Made by a program: the position numbers and the translations under genes
Shown: positions 1-5,670 of the stretch, piece by piece
Position numbering within the stretch: position 1 is the first letter of the stretch
How the letters are laid out: each line of letters opens with the position of its first letter
Source: Candidatus Dadabacteria bacterium
GTDB taxonomy: Bacteria > Desulfobacterota_D > UBA1144 > Nemesobacterales > UBA2774
Reading direction: 5' to 3'
Assembly (NCBI GenBank): GCA_020027805.1
Contig: JAHKKQ010000140.1
Span: 1-5,670 of the forward strand
Length of the DNA: 5,670 bases
The notes under the pieces: model-generated
What the model was told of the DNA's origin: nothing
Seen by the model: only the letters and a program-made list of their open reading frames with translations
Databases searched by the model: none

Positions 1-806
1 GCTTCGAGCGTGGAGTAGAACACATTGAAGTCCCGGGTGTCGAACTTCAGGTCTAAATTCACGCTGGAGTCGGATACTATCTTTTTATCCGGAAGGTAAA
101 ATTCCATGAACTTATGGGGCTTGGCGCCGTTAACGACGAGACTCCCGGAGCCCTCATAATTTTTCACGTCCATCCATGCCTTGAAGTCGAGAGAGTCCCA
201 GAGATTGGATGCGCTCCGCACTATTATCCTCAGCTTATCGTCGGGCAGCGAGAGGTCGGCGTTCATGCCGCTGAAGCTCAAAAAGGGCGCGGAGGCCTTT
301 TGCAAGGTAAGCGTGCCGTTCTCTATCTCCGCGTTGAGCCCTTTCCCGTGGGAAGCGAGGTTATCCAATGCGTCCTTGAGGTAATCCCTCAAGACTCCGA
401 GTGAAAAAGAATGCCCCTCTTCAGGGATTTCTTCCGCCGGAGGCTCCTGTATGAGCAACTTAATTTCGGGCCTGATGACTTTCAGTCTTGCGACTTCCAC
501 CCCACCCCTCAACAGGGGCAATACCCTTGGATAGACGATCAGGGTCTCGAAGCTCCCCTGAGCCCTGCCGGGGATTGAGAATTCCCCCCCTCTAAGCACG
601 ACATGCGGCCCGGGGATGAATTTAATCTCCACGTCCTTGAATTCGACGTCCCCTCCCAGCTTTAAGGTAAGATACGCCAGAAGCTCCGTCCTTACGCGCT
701 CCGGGCTCACGAGCCTTTTCACGAGCACGAGAGAGAGGACAGCGAGGATTAAAATGAAGCCGAAACCGCCGCCCAAAAATAAAGATATTTTTCTATATTT
801 ATTCAA
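1..806 (-). CDS. AsmA-like membrane-anchored envelope protein, N-terminal part (runs off left edge)
   Basis: The visible 268 codons are open to the window edge, so the C-terminus is missing. After a short basic start (MNKYRKIS), residues about 9-29 form one hydrophobic, glycine-rich membrane helix followed by KRLVSPERVR. This is the usual N-terminal anchor of AsmA-family proteins. Residues 35-120 then show the family's opening pattern: a helix (ERVRTELLAYLTLKLG), short beta strands, a glycine- and proline-rich strand (LRGGEFSIPGRAQGSFETL), a PRVLPLLRGG turn and a strand ending in RPEIKLLI. Known relatives (AsmA, YhdP, TamB-like) are inner-membrane-anchored, mostly periplasmic beta-rich proteins linked to outer-membrane assembly and lipid transport; the exact role here is inferred only. 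The first plausible start is TTG at 806-804. An in-frame TAA lies 12 codons upstream (842-840) and no ATG or GTG occurs between. A GAGG lies about 14 bases before the TTG, which is longer than ideal, so the start is uncertain. A run of seven G (584-590 on the plus strand as C) sits in the coding sequence. Confidence 0.75.
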   Translation of the reverse strand, partial: MNKYRKISLFLGGGFGFILILAVLSLVLVKRLVSPERVRTELLAYLTLKLGGDVEFKDVEIKFIPGPHVVLRGGEFSIPGRAQGSFETLIVYPRVLPLLRGGVEVARLKVIRPEIKLLIQEPPAEEIPEEGHSFSLGVLRDYLKDALDNLASHGKGLNAEIENGTLTLQKASAPFLSFSGMNADLSLPDDKLRIIVRSASNLWDSLDFKAWMDVKNYEGSGSLVVNGAKPHKFMEFYLPDKKIVSDSSVNLDLKFDTRDFNVFYSTLE

Positions 807-860
807 TCGGGAAATCCGAGCCTCAAGAACTTGTAGGCGTTAACGAATATTGATGGCGAA

Positions 861-888
861 TCTATAGTAAGATTAACTAAAATATCAG
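861..888 (-). promoter_or_regulatory. Weak candidate promoter for the AsmA-like gene
   Basis: Read on the minus strand, CTGATA (888-883) and TATAGA (866-861) are separated by 16 bases. Each matches four of six sigma70 consensus positions. The site lies in the 134-bp AT-rich spacer between the end of the broken transporter gene and the AsmA-like start, where a promoter would be expected if the two genes are not co-transcribed. Matches this weak occur by chance in AT-rich DNA, so this is only a suggestion. I saw no convincing terminator in the same spacer. Confidence 0.22.
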
Positions 889-940
889 ACTTCCACAATC
901 AGAATTTCCGGGGCGAATGCAATACGGTAAACACGCTCAA

Positions 941-2445
941 TCAGGCGGTATGCTTCCCGCCGATGAAGAAAGTCAGTAGATCCCCCATCGCCACAACGAC
1001 GGCTGCAAACCCGAGACCGAACTTAAGGCCCGATGTATATGCATTATAAATATGATTAAATACGTCGTTAAATGCCGCCTGACCGAAAACATCATACAGC
1101 TCCCGTTTGCCGCCGCTTCTTATCATGAAGGCGAGGATTTCCGTTTGATGCTTCTCCGACAGGCGGAGCCCGTAGCCGGTCAGACCCCCGGTGACGTCAT
1201 TCCTGACCGCGGCCGTGAATATTGTGGTGACAATGGCAAGGCCGAGCGCTCCTCCGACGAGCTGAAACATATATACGATGCCTCCGGCGAGGCTGGCCAT
1301 CGATTCCCGAACGTATCCGACAGCCGCCGTGGTTATCGAGGGTATGGCGAATCCGAATCCCGCCCCGGAAATAATCAGCCCCGGCAGAAAACCGTAATAA
1401 CCGCCGCCGAACCCGAAGACGATGACACAGAGAGTCCCGACAAGGGTCAGGGACATCCCGATAAATATAGATAATCGCGGGCCTGACAGATTGTATATTC
1501 TCCCGGAAATCGGGACTAATACGGCAAACGTTAGCAGCATCAGGACAAGGGAGGCGCCCGCCCGGAGGGGCGAATAATCGAAAAACTTTTCGTAATACTG
1601 CGGCATGTACAGGAGGAGGCTGAAAAAGGCGGGTATCACGGTAAACATTATCGCAGCCGCGAGCATGAACGGGAGATTGGACATGACGTCTTTCGGCATC
1701 AGCGCTTCATCCGTCCTTCTCTCGATGCGGATAAACAGGAGCATGGCTACAGCGAATAATACGAGGAGCGAAATCGTTTTATACGATCCCCATCCCCATG
1801 AAGTGGACTGGTTTAGAGCGTACATGAGCGATACAAGCGAAATTGAAACCGCGGCGATTCCCGGATAATAGACTTTTTTACTGCCGCCCCAGGCGGGCTG
1901 CTTATCCACTGCCAGGTACGTGAGGATTCCGGCGGCGAGGGACAACGGCACGTTCACGTAAAGCACCCAGCGCCAGGACACGTATTCGGTCAAAACTCCG
2001 CCCAGGAGAGGACCCGCGGCGTTACCCACCCCGGCGGCTCCGAGAATAAGACCCACGGCCATGCCCTTCTGATCGTCTGAAACGGAGGATTATATAATCC
2101 CGATGATCGAGGGCCACAACAAAGTCGCCGCCCCCTGAATCACTCTCGCTCCTATCAGAATACCGGCGGAGTCCGACAACCCGCCGACCAGCGACGACAT
2201 TCCGAAGATAAATAGGCCCAGGAAGAATATCCTCCTCCGTCCGAACGTATCGGCCAGCCTCCCGCACGTTACCATCAGCACACCGAACGTCAGCACGTAC
2301 CCGTTTACGACCCATTCTATGGTGTATCGGCACCGAAAGCCCGCTCGACTGCCGGTAGCGCAACGTTAATGGCGGCTATATCGACCGCTATTACAAGCAC
2401 TCCTATTCCCATCGCCAAAAAAGTCAGTACGAGTTTGCCGGTCAA
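941..2445 (-). pseudogene. DHA2-type major facilitator drug exporter (EmrB/QacA-like), broken by a frameshift and a stop
   Basis: Reading from TTG at 2445 gives a 41-residue start that includes VDIAAINVALP, the first-helix signature of 14-helix DHA2 exporters. The frame then breaks at 2321-2322, where two bases stand in place of a codon. One base later in frame the protein resumes with IEWVVNGYVLTFGV. It carries motif A (GRLADTFGRRR, about residues 62-72) and motif B (LIGARVIQGAATLL, about 97-110), and stops at TAA (2092-2090). The same frame continues past that stop for 382 codons with SSVSDDQKG, motif C (GAAGVGNAAGPLLGG) and about nine further hydrophobic segments, ending at 941. The repaired product would be about 501 residues, the normal DHA2 length. 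Intact relatives are inner-membrane proton-coupled drug/H+ antiporters. As written, no full-length protein can be made. ATG at 2062 could start a fragment lacking the first four helices, which is unlikely to work. The TTG start is supported by a strong ribosome site and an in-frame TAA just upstream. Sequence error at both lesions remains possible. Confidence 0.88.
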
Positions 2446-2450
2446 GGATT

Positions 2451-2455
2451 CCTCC
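2451..2455 (-). promoter_or_regulatory. Ribosome binding site that fixes the TTG start of the transporter
   Basis: The minus strand reads GGAGG five bases before TTG at 2445-2443. This is a near-perfect Shine-Dalgarno match at good spacing. An in-frame TAA (2460-2458) lies immediately upstream, so translation cannot begin earlier. Together they make TTG the original start codon of the now broken gene, even though no ATG is close. Confidence 0.75.
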
Positions 2456-2466
2456 GTTTAATAACG

Positions 2467-2490
2467 TCCCGGAATAATGTAATTACGGGA
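2467..2490. promoter_or_regulatory. Imperfect 24-bp palindrome, possible operator in the divergent spacer
   Basis: The arms are TCCCG (2467-2471) and CGGGA (2486-2490). Inner AAT/ATT positions also pair, giving nine of twelve symmetric positions per half. It lies in the spacer between the divergent transporter and hydrolase genes, ending eight bases before the hydrolase's -35 box. A repressor bound here could affect both directions, as TetR- and MarR-type regulators often do beside efflux genes. No regulator gene is visible in the window, and an imperfect palindrome of this size can arise by chance. Confidence 0.3.
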
Positions 2491-2498
2491 TAAATTTA

Positions 2499-2527
2499 TT
2501 GACATCCGTTTTCCCATCATTTATGAA
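2499..2527 (+). promoter_or_regulatory. Sigma70-like promoter of the dienelactone hydrolase family gene
   Basis: A perfect -35 box TTGACA (2499-2504) is followed, after exactly 17 bases, by TATGAA (2522-2527), which matches four of six -10 positions. Transcription would begin near 2534, leaving a leader of about 25 bases before ATG at 2559. The leader contains a G-rich ribosome site (AGGGGGGGA, 2545-2553) six to seven bases before the start. The position fits a single gene transcribed rightward. Confidence 0.62.
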
Positions 2528-2558
2528 TGTAAATACAATACCACAGGGGGGGAATATA

Positions 2559-3362
2559 ATGAGAACACTTGGTTATACACTCTTGATGCTTTGCGCATTC
2601 CTTACGACCCAGGCTTTATCGAAGATAGTTGGCGAGACCGTCGAGTACAAAGCGGACGGGACGGCGCTGAAGGGATACATCGCATACGACGACAGCATCA
2701 AAGGGAAGAGGCCCGGAGTCCTCGTTGTCCACGAATGGTGGGGGCTTAACGAATACGCGAGAAAAAGGGCTGACATGCTCGCGCGGCTCGGATACACCGC
2801 CCTCGCCGTGGATATGTACGGCGATGGTAAGAATACGAAGCACGCCGAAGACGCTAATAAATTCATGACAGAAGCGATGAGCAATATGGAAGTCGCTCAG
2901 AAAAGGTTCATGGCAGCAATGGATTACCTTAAGGCACAACCGACCGTGAACCCTGATGAAATAGCCGGGATAGGATACTGCTTCGGGGGAGGCGTCGTGC
3001 TGTATATGGCGAGCATAGGAACGGACCTCGACGGAGTCGCGAGTTTCCACGGAAGCTTGGGAGGGGCGGCCAAACCCGAGCCCGGCGGCGTAAAGGCTAA
3101 AATCCTCGTATTCACAGGCGGAGCCGACCCTTTCGTGCCGCAAGAGCAGGTCGACGCATTCAAGAAACAAATGGATGAAGCAAACGCCGATTACGAAGTC
3201 GTGATCTACCCGGGGGTGAAACACAGCTTTACCAACCCTGATGCCGACGAATACGGAAAGAGCAACGACTTGCCCCTCGAATACAACAAAGAAGCCGACG
3301 AGAAATCATGGGCCGAGATGCAGGAATTCCTCAAGGAAGCTTTCAAGCCGGGGAATGACTGA
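2559..3362 (+). CDS. Exported dienelactone hydrolase family protein (alpha/beta hydrolase)
   Basis: The 267-residue product begins with a signal peptide (MRTLGYTLLMLCAFLTTQAL, residues 1-20), probably cut near ALS-K. The rest is a complete dienelactone hydrolase domain: HEWWGLN with the conserved Glu59, the nucleophile elbow GYCFGGG with Cys141, Asp190 in GGADPFVP and His222 in VKHSFTNP. The Cys-Asp-His triad is therefore intact. The classical enzyme opens dienelactones in chlorocatechol breakdown, but most family members have unknown substrates, so no substrate is assigned. The DKxxFxNP-type end and the C-terminal helix (KSWAEMQEFLKEAF) match the widespread YghX/DLH-like branch. Export to the periplasm is inferred from the signal peptide; the classical enzymes are cytoplasmic. 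ATG 2559 was chosen because of the G-rich ribosome site, and because the in-frame TTG at 2499 falls inside the -35 box and would hide the signal peptide behind 20 extra residues. The gene is divergent from the broken exporter and convergent with the porin. Confidence 0.9.
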   Translation: MRTLGYTLLMLCAFLTTQALSKIVGETVEYKADGTALKGYIAYDDSIKGKRPGVLVVHEWWGLNEYARKRADMLARLGYTALAVDMYGDGKNTKHAEDANKFMTEAMSNMEVAQKRFMAAMDYLKAQPTVNPDEIAGIGYCFGGGVVLYMASIGTDLDGVASFHGSLGGAAKPEPGGVKAKILVFTGGADPFVPQEQVDAFKKQMDEANADYEVVIYPGVKHSFTNPDADEYGKSNDLPLEYNKEADEKSWAEMQEFLKEAFKPGND

Positions 3363-3426
3363 GGGGGCCGGCTCAGCCGCCGTACATACCCTCCCGGAAT
3401 CCCTCAGCGGCCTCGGACGGTCCGTA

Positions 3427-4689
3427 TTAGATATCGACTGATATCTGCATCCCCGCGACGAAGGCGTCGGGTATGGCAGAACTCCCGCCCGGATGAATTA
3501 TAACCTGCACGTCCGGCTGTAAACCGAGCCAGGGCGTGACCTGATATATGTAAGTGCCCTCTATGCCGATCTCATAGTATTGGTCTTCAAGGTCCCTGCT
3601 GAGCTTGCCGTAGGCGAAGCTGAATCCCGCGACGTCGTTATCCCTTCCTGTGAATACGCCTTCATAAGCAAACCCGGAGGAAATGAAGAAGGGAAAGAGA
3701 TTAATTTCCTCCTCCGGTGAATATGTGGCCGCAGCCCATAGCGTCAGCCCCTGTGCACCTTCTCCATGCTCGCGGTAAACCATCTGGTCCGTGACGATAT
3801 AGAATCCGTAATTACCGTCGCGCTTTTTCTCTTCATCGGAAAGCTCGCCGAACTTACCGGTATCATAGTAAGCCCCGAACTTGTAATCCCCCGGGAGTCC
3901 CGCGGAACCTTTATCCCCGCCGGGCGTATAACCTATTTCGCTTATCAGTATCACGCCGTCATCGAAAGAGAAATCGAAGTCGATCGACACGTCCTGATTG
4001 AGGGCCGCGTCGGGGTCGGCGTTATACACACCGGCTGCTATGTAAAAATCGCGAACTGGCTTTACGCGGAGACGCGCTCCCAGTGCGGCGTCGGGGTTGC
4101 TGAGATATGCCGGAATATTGTAGGTCAGGCTTATCGGGTTTGTGTTAACAACGGCGCTGACGTAGATTCCAAACACATCCGCCGTGCTGAAATCATCTCC
4201 TATCCCCATACGCCCGACAGCCAAGGTTAATCTGTCCTTCCACAAATTCGATTCGATGAAGAGCTGGTAAAGGCCTATGAACTTACCGTTGAAATCATTC
4301 GAGACTGTAAAGAAATTTCCTATATCCTTCGCGCTGAGATTAACCCCGTACGCCCACGCGCCGGTTATGACGAACCTCGTCCCGCCGAGCTTGAGTAATT
4401 TCTCGAGATCGAAATCGAGATAGACGTCGAGGAGCCCGGCGTACTTTATACCCTTCCTCACCCCTCCAACCGGGTTCCCCTGCAGGGTGGTGCTGTAATT
4501 AGCAGTGGGAGTGAGCCCCCACTCGGTTAATCTATCCCTCAAGCCGCCCCAGTTTCCCGTAAGATACTCACGCGTAGAAAGATCCGAGAAGAATGGGTCC
4601 GATTCATTCCCGGCATCTTCCCCGGCTCGGGCGCAGAGCGCCCCGGCCAGTATGGATACGCATATCAGGTAAGCGGTGAAAAGCTTCAT
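3427..4689 (-). CDS. Carbohydrate-selective porin, OprB family
   Basis: The 420-residue product has a signal peptide (residues 1-22, cut after ARA) and then the diagnostic OprB opening: YLTGNWGGLRDRLTEWGLTP (42-61), a strand with NYSTTLQGNPVGGVRKG, and GLLDVYLDFDLEKL. The remainder alternates short amphipathic strands and polar turns, as expected of a 16-strand outer-membrane barrel. The length is typical of the family, and the end (FVAGMQISVDI) is a final beta strand, although it ends in Ile rather than the usual Phe. Family members passively admit sugars or other small solutes; the specificity here is unknown. ATG 4689 is the only start that includes the signal peptide. Its ribosome site is poor: the nearest GGAGAGG lies about 17 bases upstream. 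The gene follows an esterase on the same strand after 134 bp that contain a candidate promoter, so it may be transcribed alone. It converges on the hydrolase with 64 bp between the stops. Confidence 0.9.
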   Translation of the reverse strand: MKLFTAYLICVSILAGALCARAGEDAGNESDPFFSDLSTREYLTGNWGGLRDRLTEWGLTPTANYSTTLQGNPVGGVRKGIKYAGLLDVYLDFDLEKLLKLGGTRFVITGAWAYGVNLSAKDIGNFFTVSNDFNGKFIGLYQLFIESNLWKDRLTLAVGRMGIGDDFSTADVFGIYVSAVVNTNPISLTYNIPAYLSNPDAALGARLRVKPVRDFYIAAGVYNADPDAALNQDVSIDFDFSFDDGVILISEIGYTPGGDKGSAGLPGDYKFGAYYDTGKFGELSDEEKKRDGNYGFYIVTDQMVYREHGEGAQGLTLWAAATYSPEEEINLFPFFISSGFAYEGVFTGRDNDVAGFSFAYGKLSRDLEDQYYEIGIEGTYIYQVTPWLGLQPDVQVIIHPGGSSAIPDAFVAGMQISVDI

Positions 4690-4738
4690 ATCGGCACGGT
4701 CCGAAGCCTCTCCGGGACTTCGACGGGACGGTTAGCAA

Positions 4739-4767
4739 ATTCTACTGCTTCGAACGAATAACCGCAA
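4739..4767 (-). promoter_or_regulatory. Candidate promoter for the OprB-family porin
   Basis: On the minus strand TTGCGG (4767-4762) and TAGAAT (4744-4739) are separated by 17 bases. The -10 matches five of six consensus positions and the -35 three of six. A start near 4732 would leave a leader of about 43 bases before ATG at 4689. A 6-bp inverted repeat, CGGTTA (4729-4734) and TAACCG (4759-4764), spans the site and overlaps the -35, so a regulator could act here. The 134-bp gap and weak -35 fit a separately regulated porin gene, but the call rests on pattern alone. Confidence 0.42.
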
Positions 4768-4823
4768 TACATGATGGGGGGAAATCAAGATAGGACTGAC
4801 GATAAATAATTCATCCCGGAGAT

Positions 4824-5670
4824 CTAGAACAATCCCCAGAAAGAATCGCGGAGGTTATAGCCTATGCCGTCCCAGAAACCGCAATCGGACGTTGTGTCGG
4901 GTTTTGCTTGAATATCTTTTACAGGTGTTATAAATATGAGGTTCAGGGAACCGGGACCGAATTCAGGCCATGCGTTCGCTCCATCGGCCGGGTTTAAATT
5001 CTTTGCAAAATCCGTCCAGTATCCGACCATCATATTTGAGAGCTCATTCTCCTCCGCGGTGAATACGTGTCCCTCGTTCACGGCCGTGTGGAATACGAAC
5101 GGCAGCTCCGCCGAGTGGCAGACGGCGTCCGCGCAGGCCGGAAACTGTGTCCAGATATTAAAGGACGGAATATGGTCAAACCGGTATGACCATGTTTGAC
5201 GCGAGGCGCGCGATGCCGCGTCAAGACTCGGGCACGTGAACAGATAATCCGTAAGCGCTCCGGAAATGAGACTGGTGTTGTCCCTACCGTCCGGCGGATA
5301 CTTCTTGTATATTTTCTTTCTTAGCTCTCCGTCCCGGAAAATGAAATCCATCGTAAGACGGTAATCAAAATCGGATACTGTTTTCCAGCCGAGTCCGGAT
5401 TTCGCCTTTTCCACGAATATCAGCGACTCGTTCGCGTTCGTGCCTATGATAACCGGCTTGGTCAGTTTGCCCTTCAAGGCGGCTTCAAGAGGCTCTTCCG
5501 TCATTACATCTCCGTCGATCACCGGCGCCCAGACCAGCATGTCGACTATGCCGTGGAGGAGCGCGGGCCAGACCAGGTCCTTCTGCGACTGCGCGTCCAG
5601 CACCACCTCGGGCAGCTTCGACCTCATGCATTCGACATCATCAGCCTGGCAGCCAAGATTGGAAGCGAAA
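4824..5670 (-). CDS. Type-B carboxylesterase family protein, C-terminal part (runs off right edge)
   Basis: The frame is open to the window edge, giving the last 282 residues. Type-B carboxylesterases hydrolyse carboxylic esters. They usually have about 500-550 residues, so roughly half is visible and the serine nucleophile elbow lies outside. Landmarks in order are LGCQADDVECMR (residues 5-16, the conserved disulfide loop seen in cholinesterases), FAPV-like WAPVIDGD, IIGTNANESLIF with the likely catalytic Glu81, and CHSAELPFVF with the catalytic His185. YWTDFAKNLNPADGANAWPEF follows, then the terminal CGFWDG. These are the standard C-terminal family motifs, so this half of the active site appears intact. 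Six cysteines in the fragment suggest an exported, disulfide-bonded enzyme, but the signal peptide region is not visible. The Met at 5627 is internal, because family sequence continues upstream of it to the edge. Substrate and function beyond ester hydrolysis cannot be assigned. The porin gene lies downstream on the same strand. Confidence 0.9.
   Translation of the reverse strand, partial: FASNLGCQADDVECMRSKLPEVVLDAQSQKDLVWPALLHGIVDMLVWAPVIDGDVMTEEPLEAALKGKLTKPVIIGTNANESLIFVEKAKSGLGWKTVSDFDYRLTMDFIFRDGELRKKIYKKYPPDGRDNTSLISGALTDYLFTCPSLDAASRASRQTWSYRFDHIPSFNIWTQFPACADAVCHSAELPFVFHTAVNEGHVFTAEENELSNMMVGYWTDFAKNLNPADGANAWPEFGPGSLNLIFITPVKDIQAKPDTTSDCGFWDGIGYNLRDSFWGLF

Noticed and set aside
1052..1474. 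A 140-codon open frame on the plus strand opposite the exporter.
   Set aside because: It is polar and shows no family pattern, whereas the minus strand in the same stretch gives clear membrane helices of a major facilitator protein.
2022..2363. A 113-codon minus-strand frame overlapping both exporter lesions.
   Set aside because: It is an out-of-phase reading of the exporter gene. The other frame carries motifs A and B, so this one is an artefact.
2499..2558. A longer hydrolase start at TTG 2499, adding 20 residues.
   Set aside because: The TTG is part of the TTGACA -35 box, the added residues show no family similarity and would bury the signal peptide, and it lacks a ribosome site comparable with that of ATG 2559.
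2616..3224. A 202-codon open frame on the minus strand opposite the hydrolase.
   Set aside because: The plus strand carries a complete enzyme with its catalytic triad. The antisense product shows no domain pattern and is a shadow of biased codon use.
3363..3426. A terminator in the convergent gap, using CGGCTCAGCCG (3369-3379) or CGGACGGTCCG (3414-3424).
   Set aside because: Each stem has only four or five pairs with almost no loop, and no T-run follows on either strand, so an intrinsic terminator is not supported.
3766..4230. A 154-codon open frame on the plus strand opposite the porin.
   Set aside because: It lies wholly inside a well-supported OprB gene and has no recognisable protein features of its own.
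5625..5627. ATG at 5627 as the true start of the esterase.
   Set aside because: The frame stays open to the window edge and the upstream residues (LGCQADDVEC) are conserved family sequence, so the Met is internal.

Overview
The window looks like an ordinary chromosomal segment of a Gram-negative bacterium. The Gram-negative reading rests on an OprB-type outer-membrane porin, an AsmA-like envelope protein and exported hydrolases with signal peptides or several cysteines. Base composition is moderate (about half G+C by eye). The genes use AGG and ATA codons freely, and two genes appear to start with TTG. The protein style recalls Desulfobacterota, Dadabacteria or related soil and aquatic lineages. 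That is an impression only; no marker gene here fixes the taxon.

Layout from left to right. Positions 1-806 (minus) hold the N-terminal 268 residues of an AsmA-like membrane-anchored protein that runs off the left edge. Positions 941-2445 (minus) hold a DHA2-type (14-helix) major facilitator drug exporter, broken by a one-base frameshift near 2321 and an in-frame TAA at 2090-2092. A 113-bp divergent spacer (2446-2558) follows. It carries a good sigma70-like promoter facing right and an imperfect 24-bp palindrome. Positions 2559-3362 (plus) hold a signal-peptide-bearing dienelactone hydrolase family protein with an intact Cys-Asp-His triad. It converges, across 64 bp, on an OprB-family porin at 3427-4689 (minus). 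Upstream of the porin lie a 134-bp spacer with a candidate promoter and then the C-terminal 282 residues of a type-B carboxylesterase (4824-5670, minus), which runs off the right edge.

The genes do not form a recognisable pathway. The common theme is envelope and small-molecule handling: an outer-membrane porin, two probably exported hydrolases and a broken inner-membrane exporter. The esterase and porin lie in the same direction, but a candidate promoter between them argues against strict co-transcription. The MFS gene and the hydrolase are divergent and could have shared a regulator, which is a common arrangement for efflux genes. I found no RNA genes, CRISPR arrays, insertion sequences or phage genes, and no evidence for a novel multi-gene system. 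The most notable signal is the doubly broken transporter, which is either a recent pseudogene or a pair of sequence errors.
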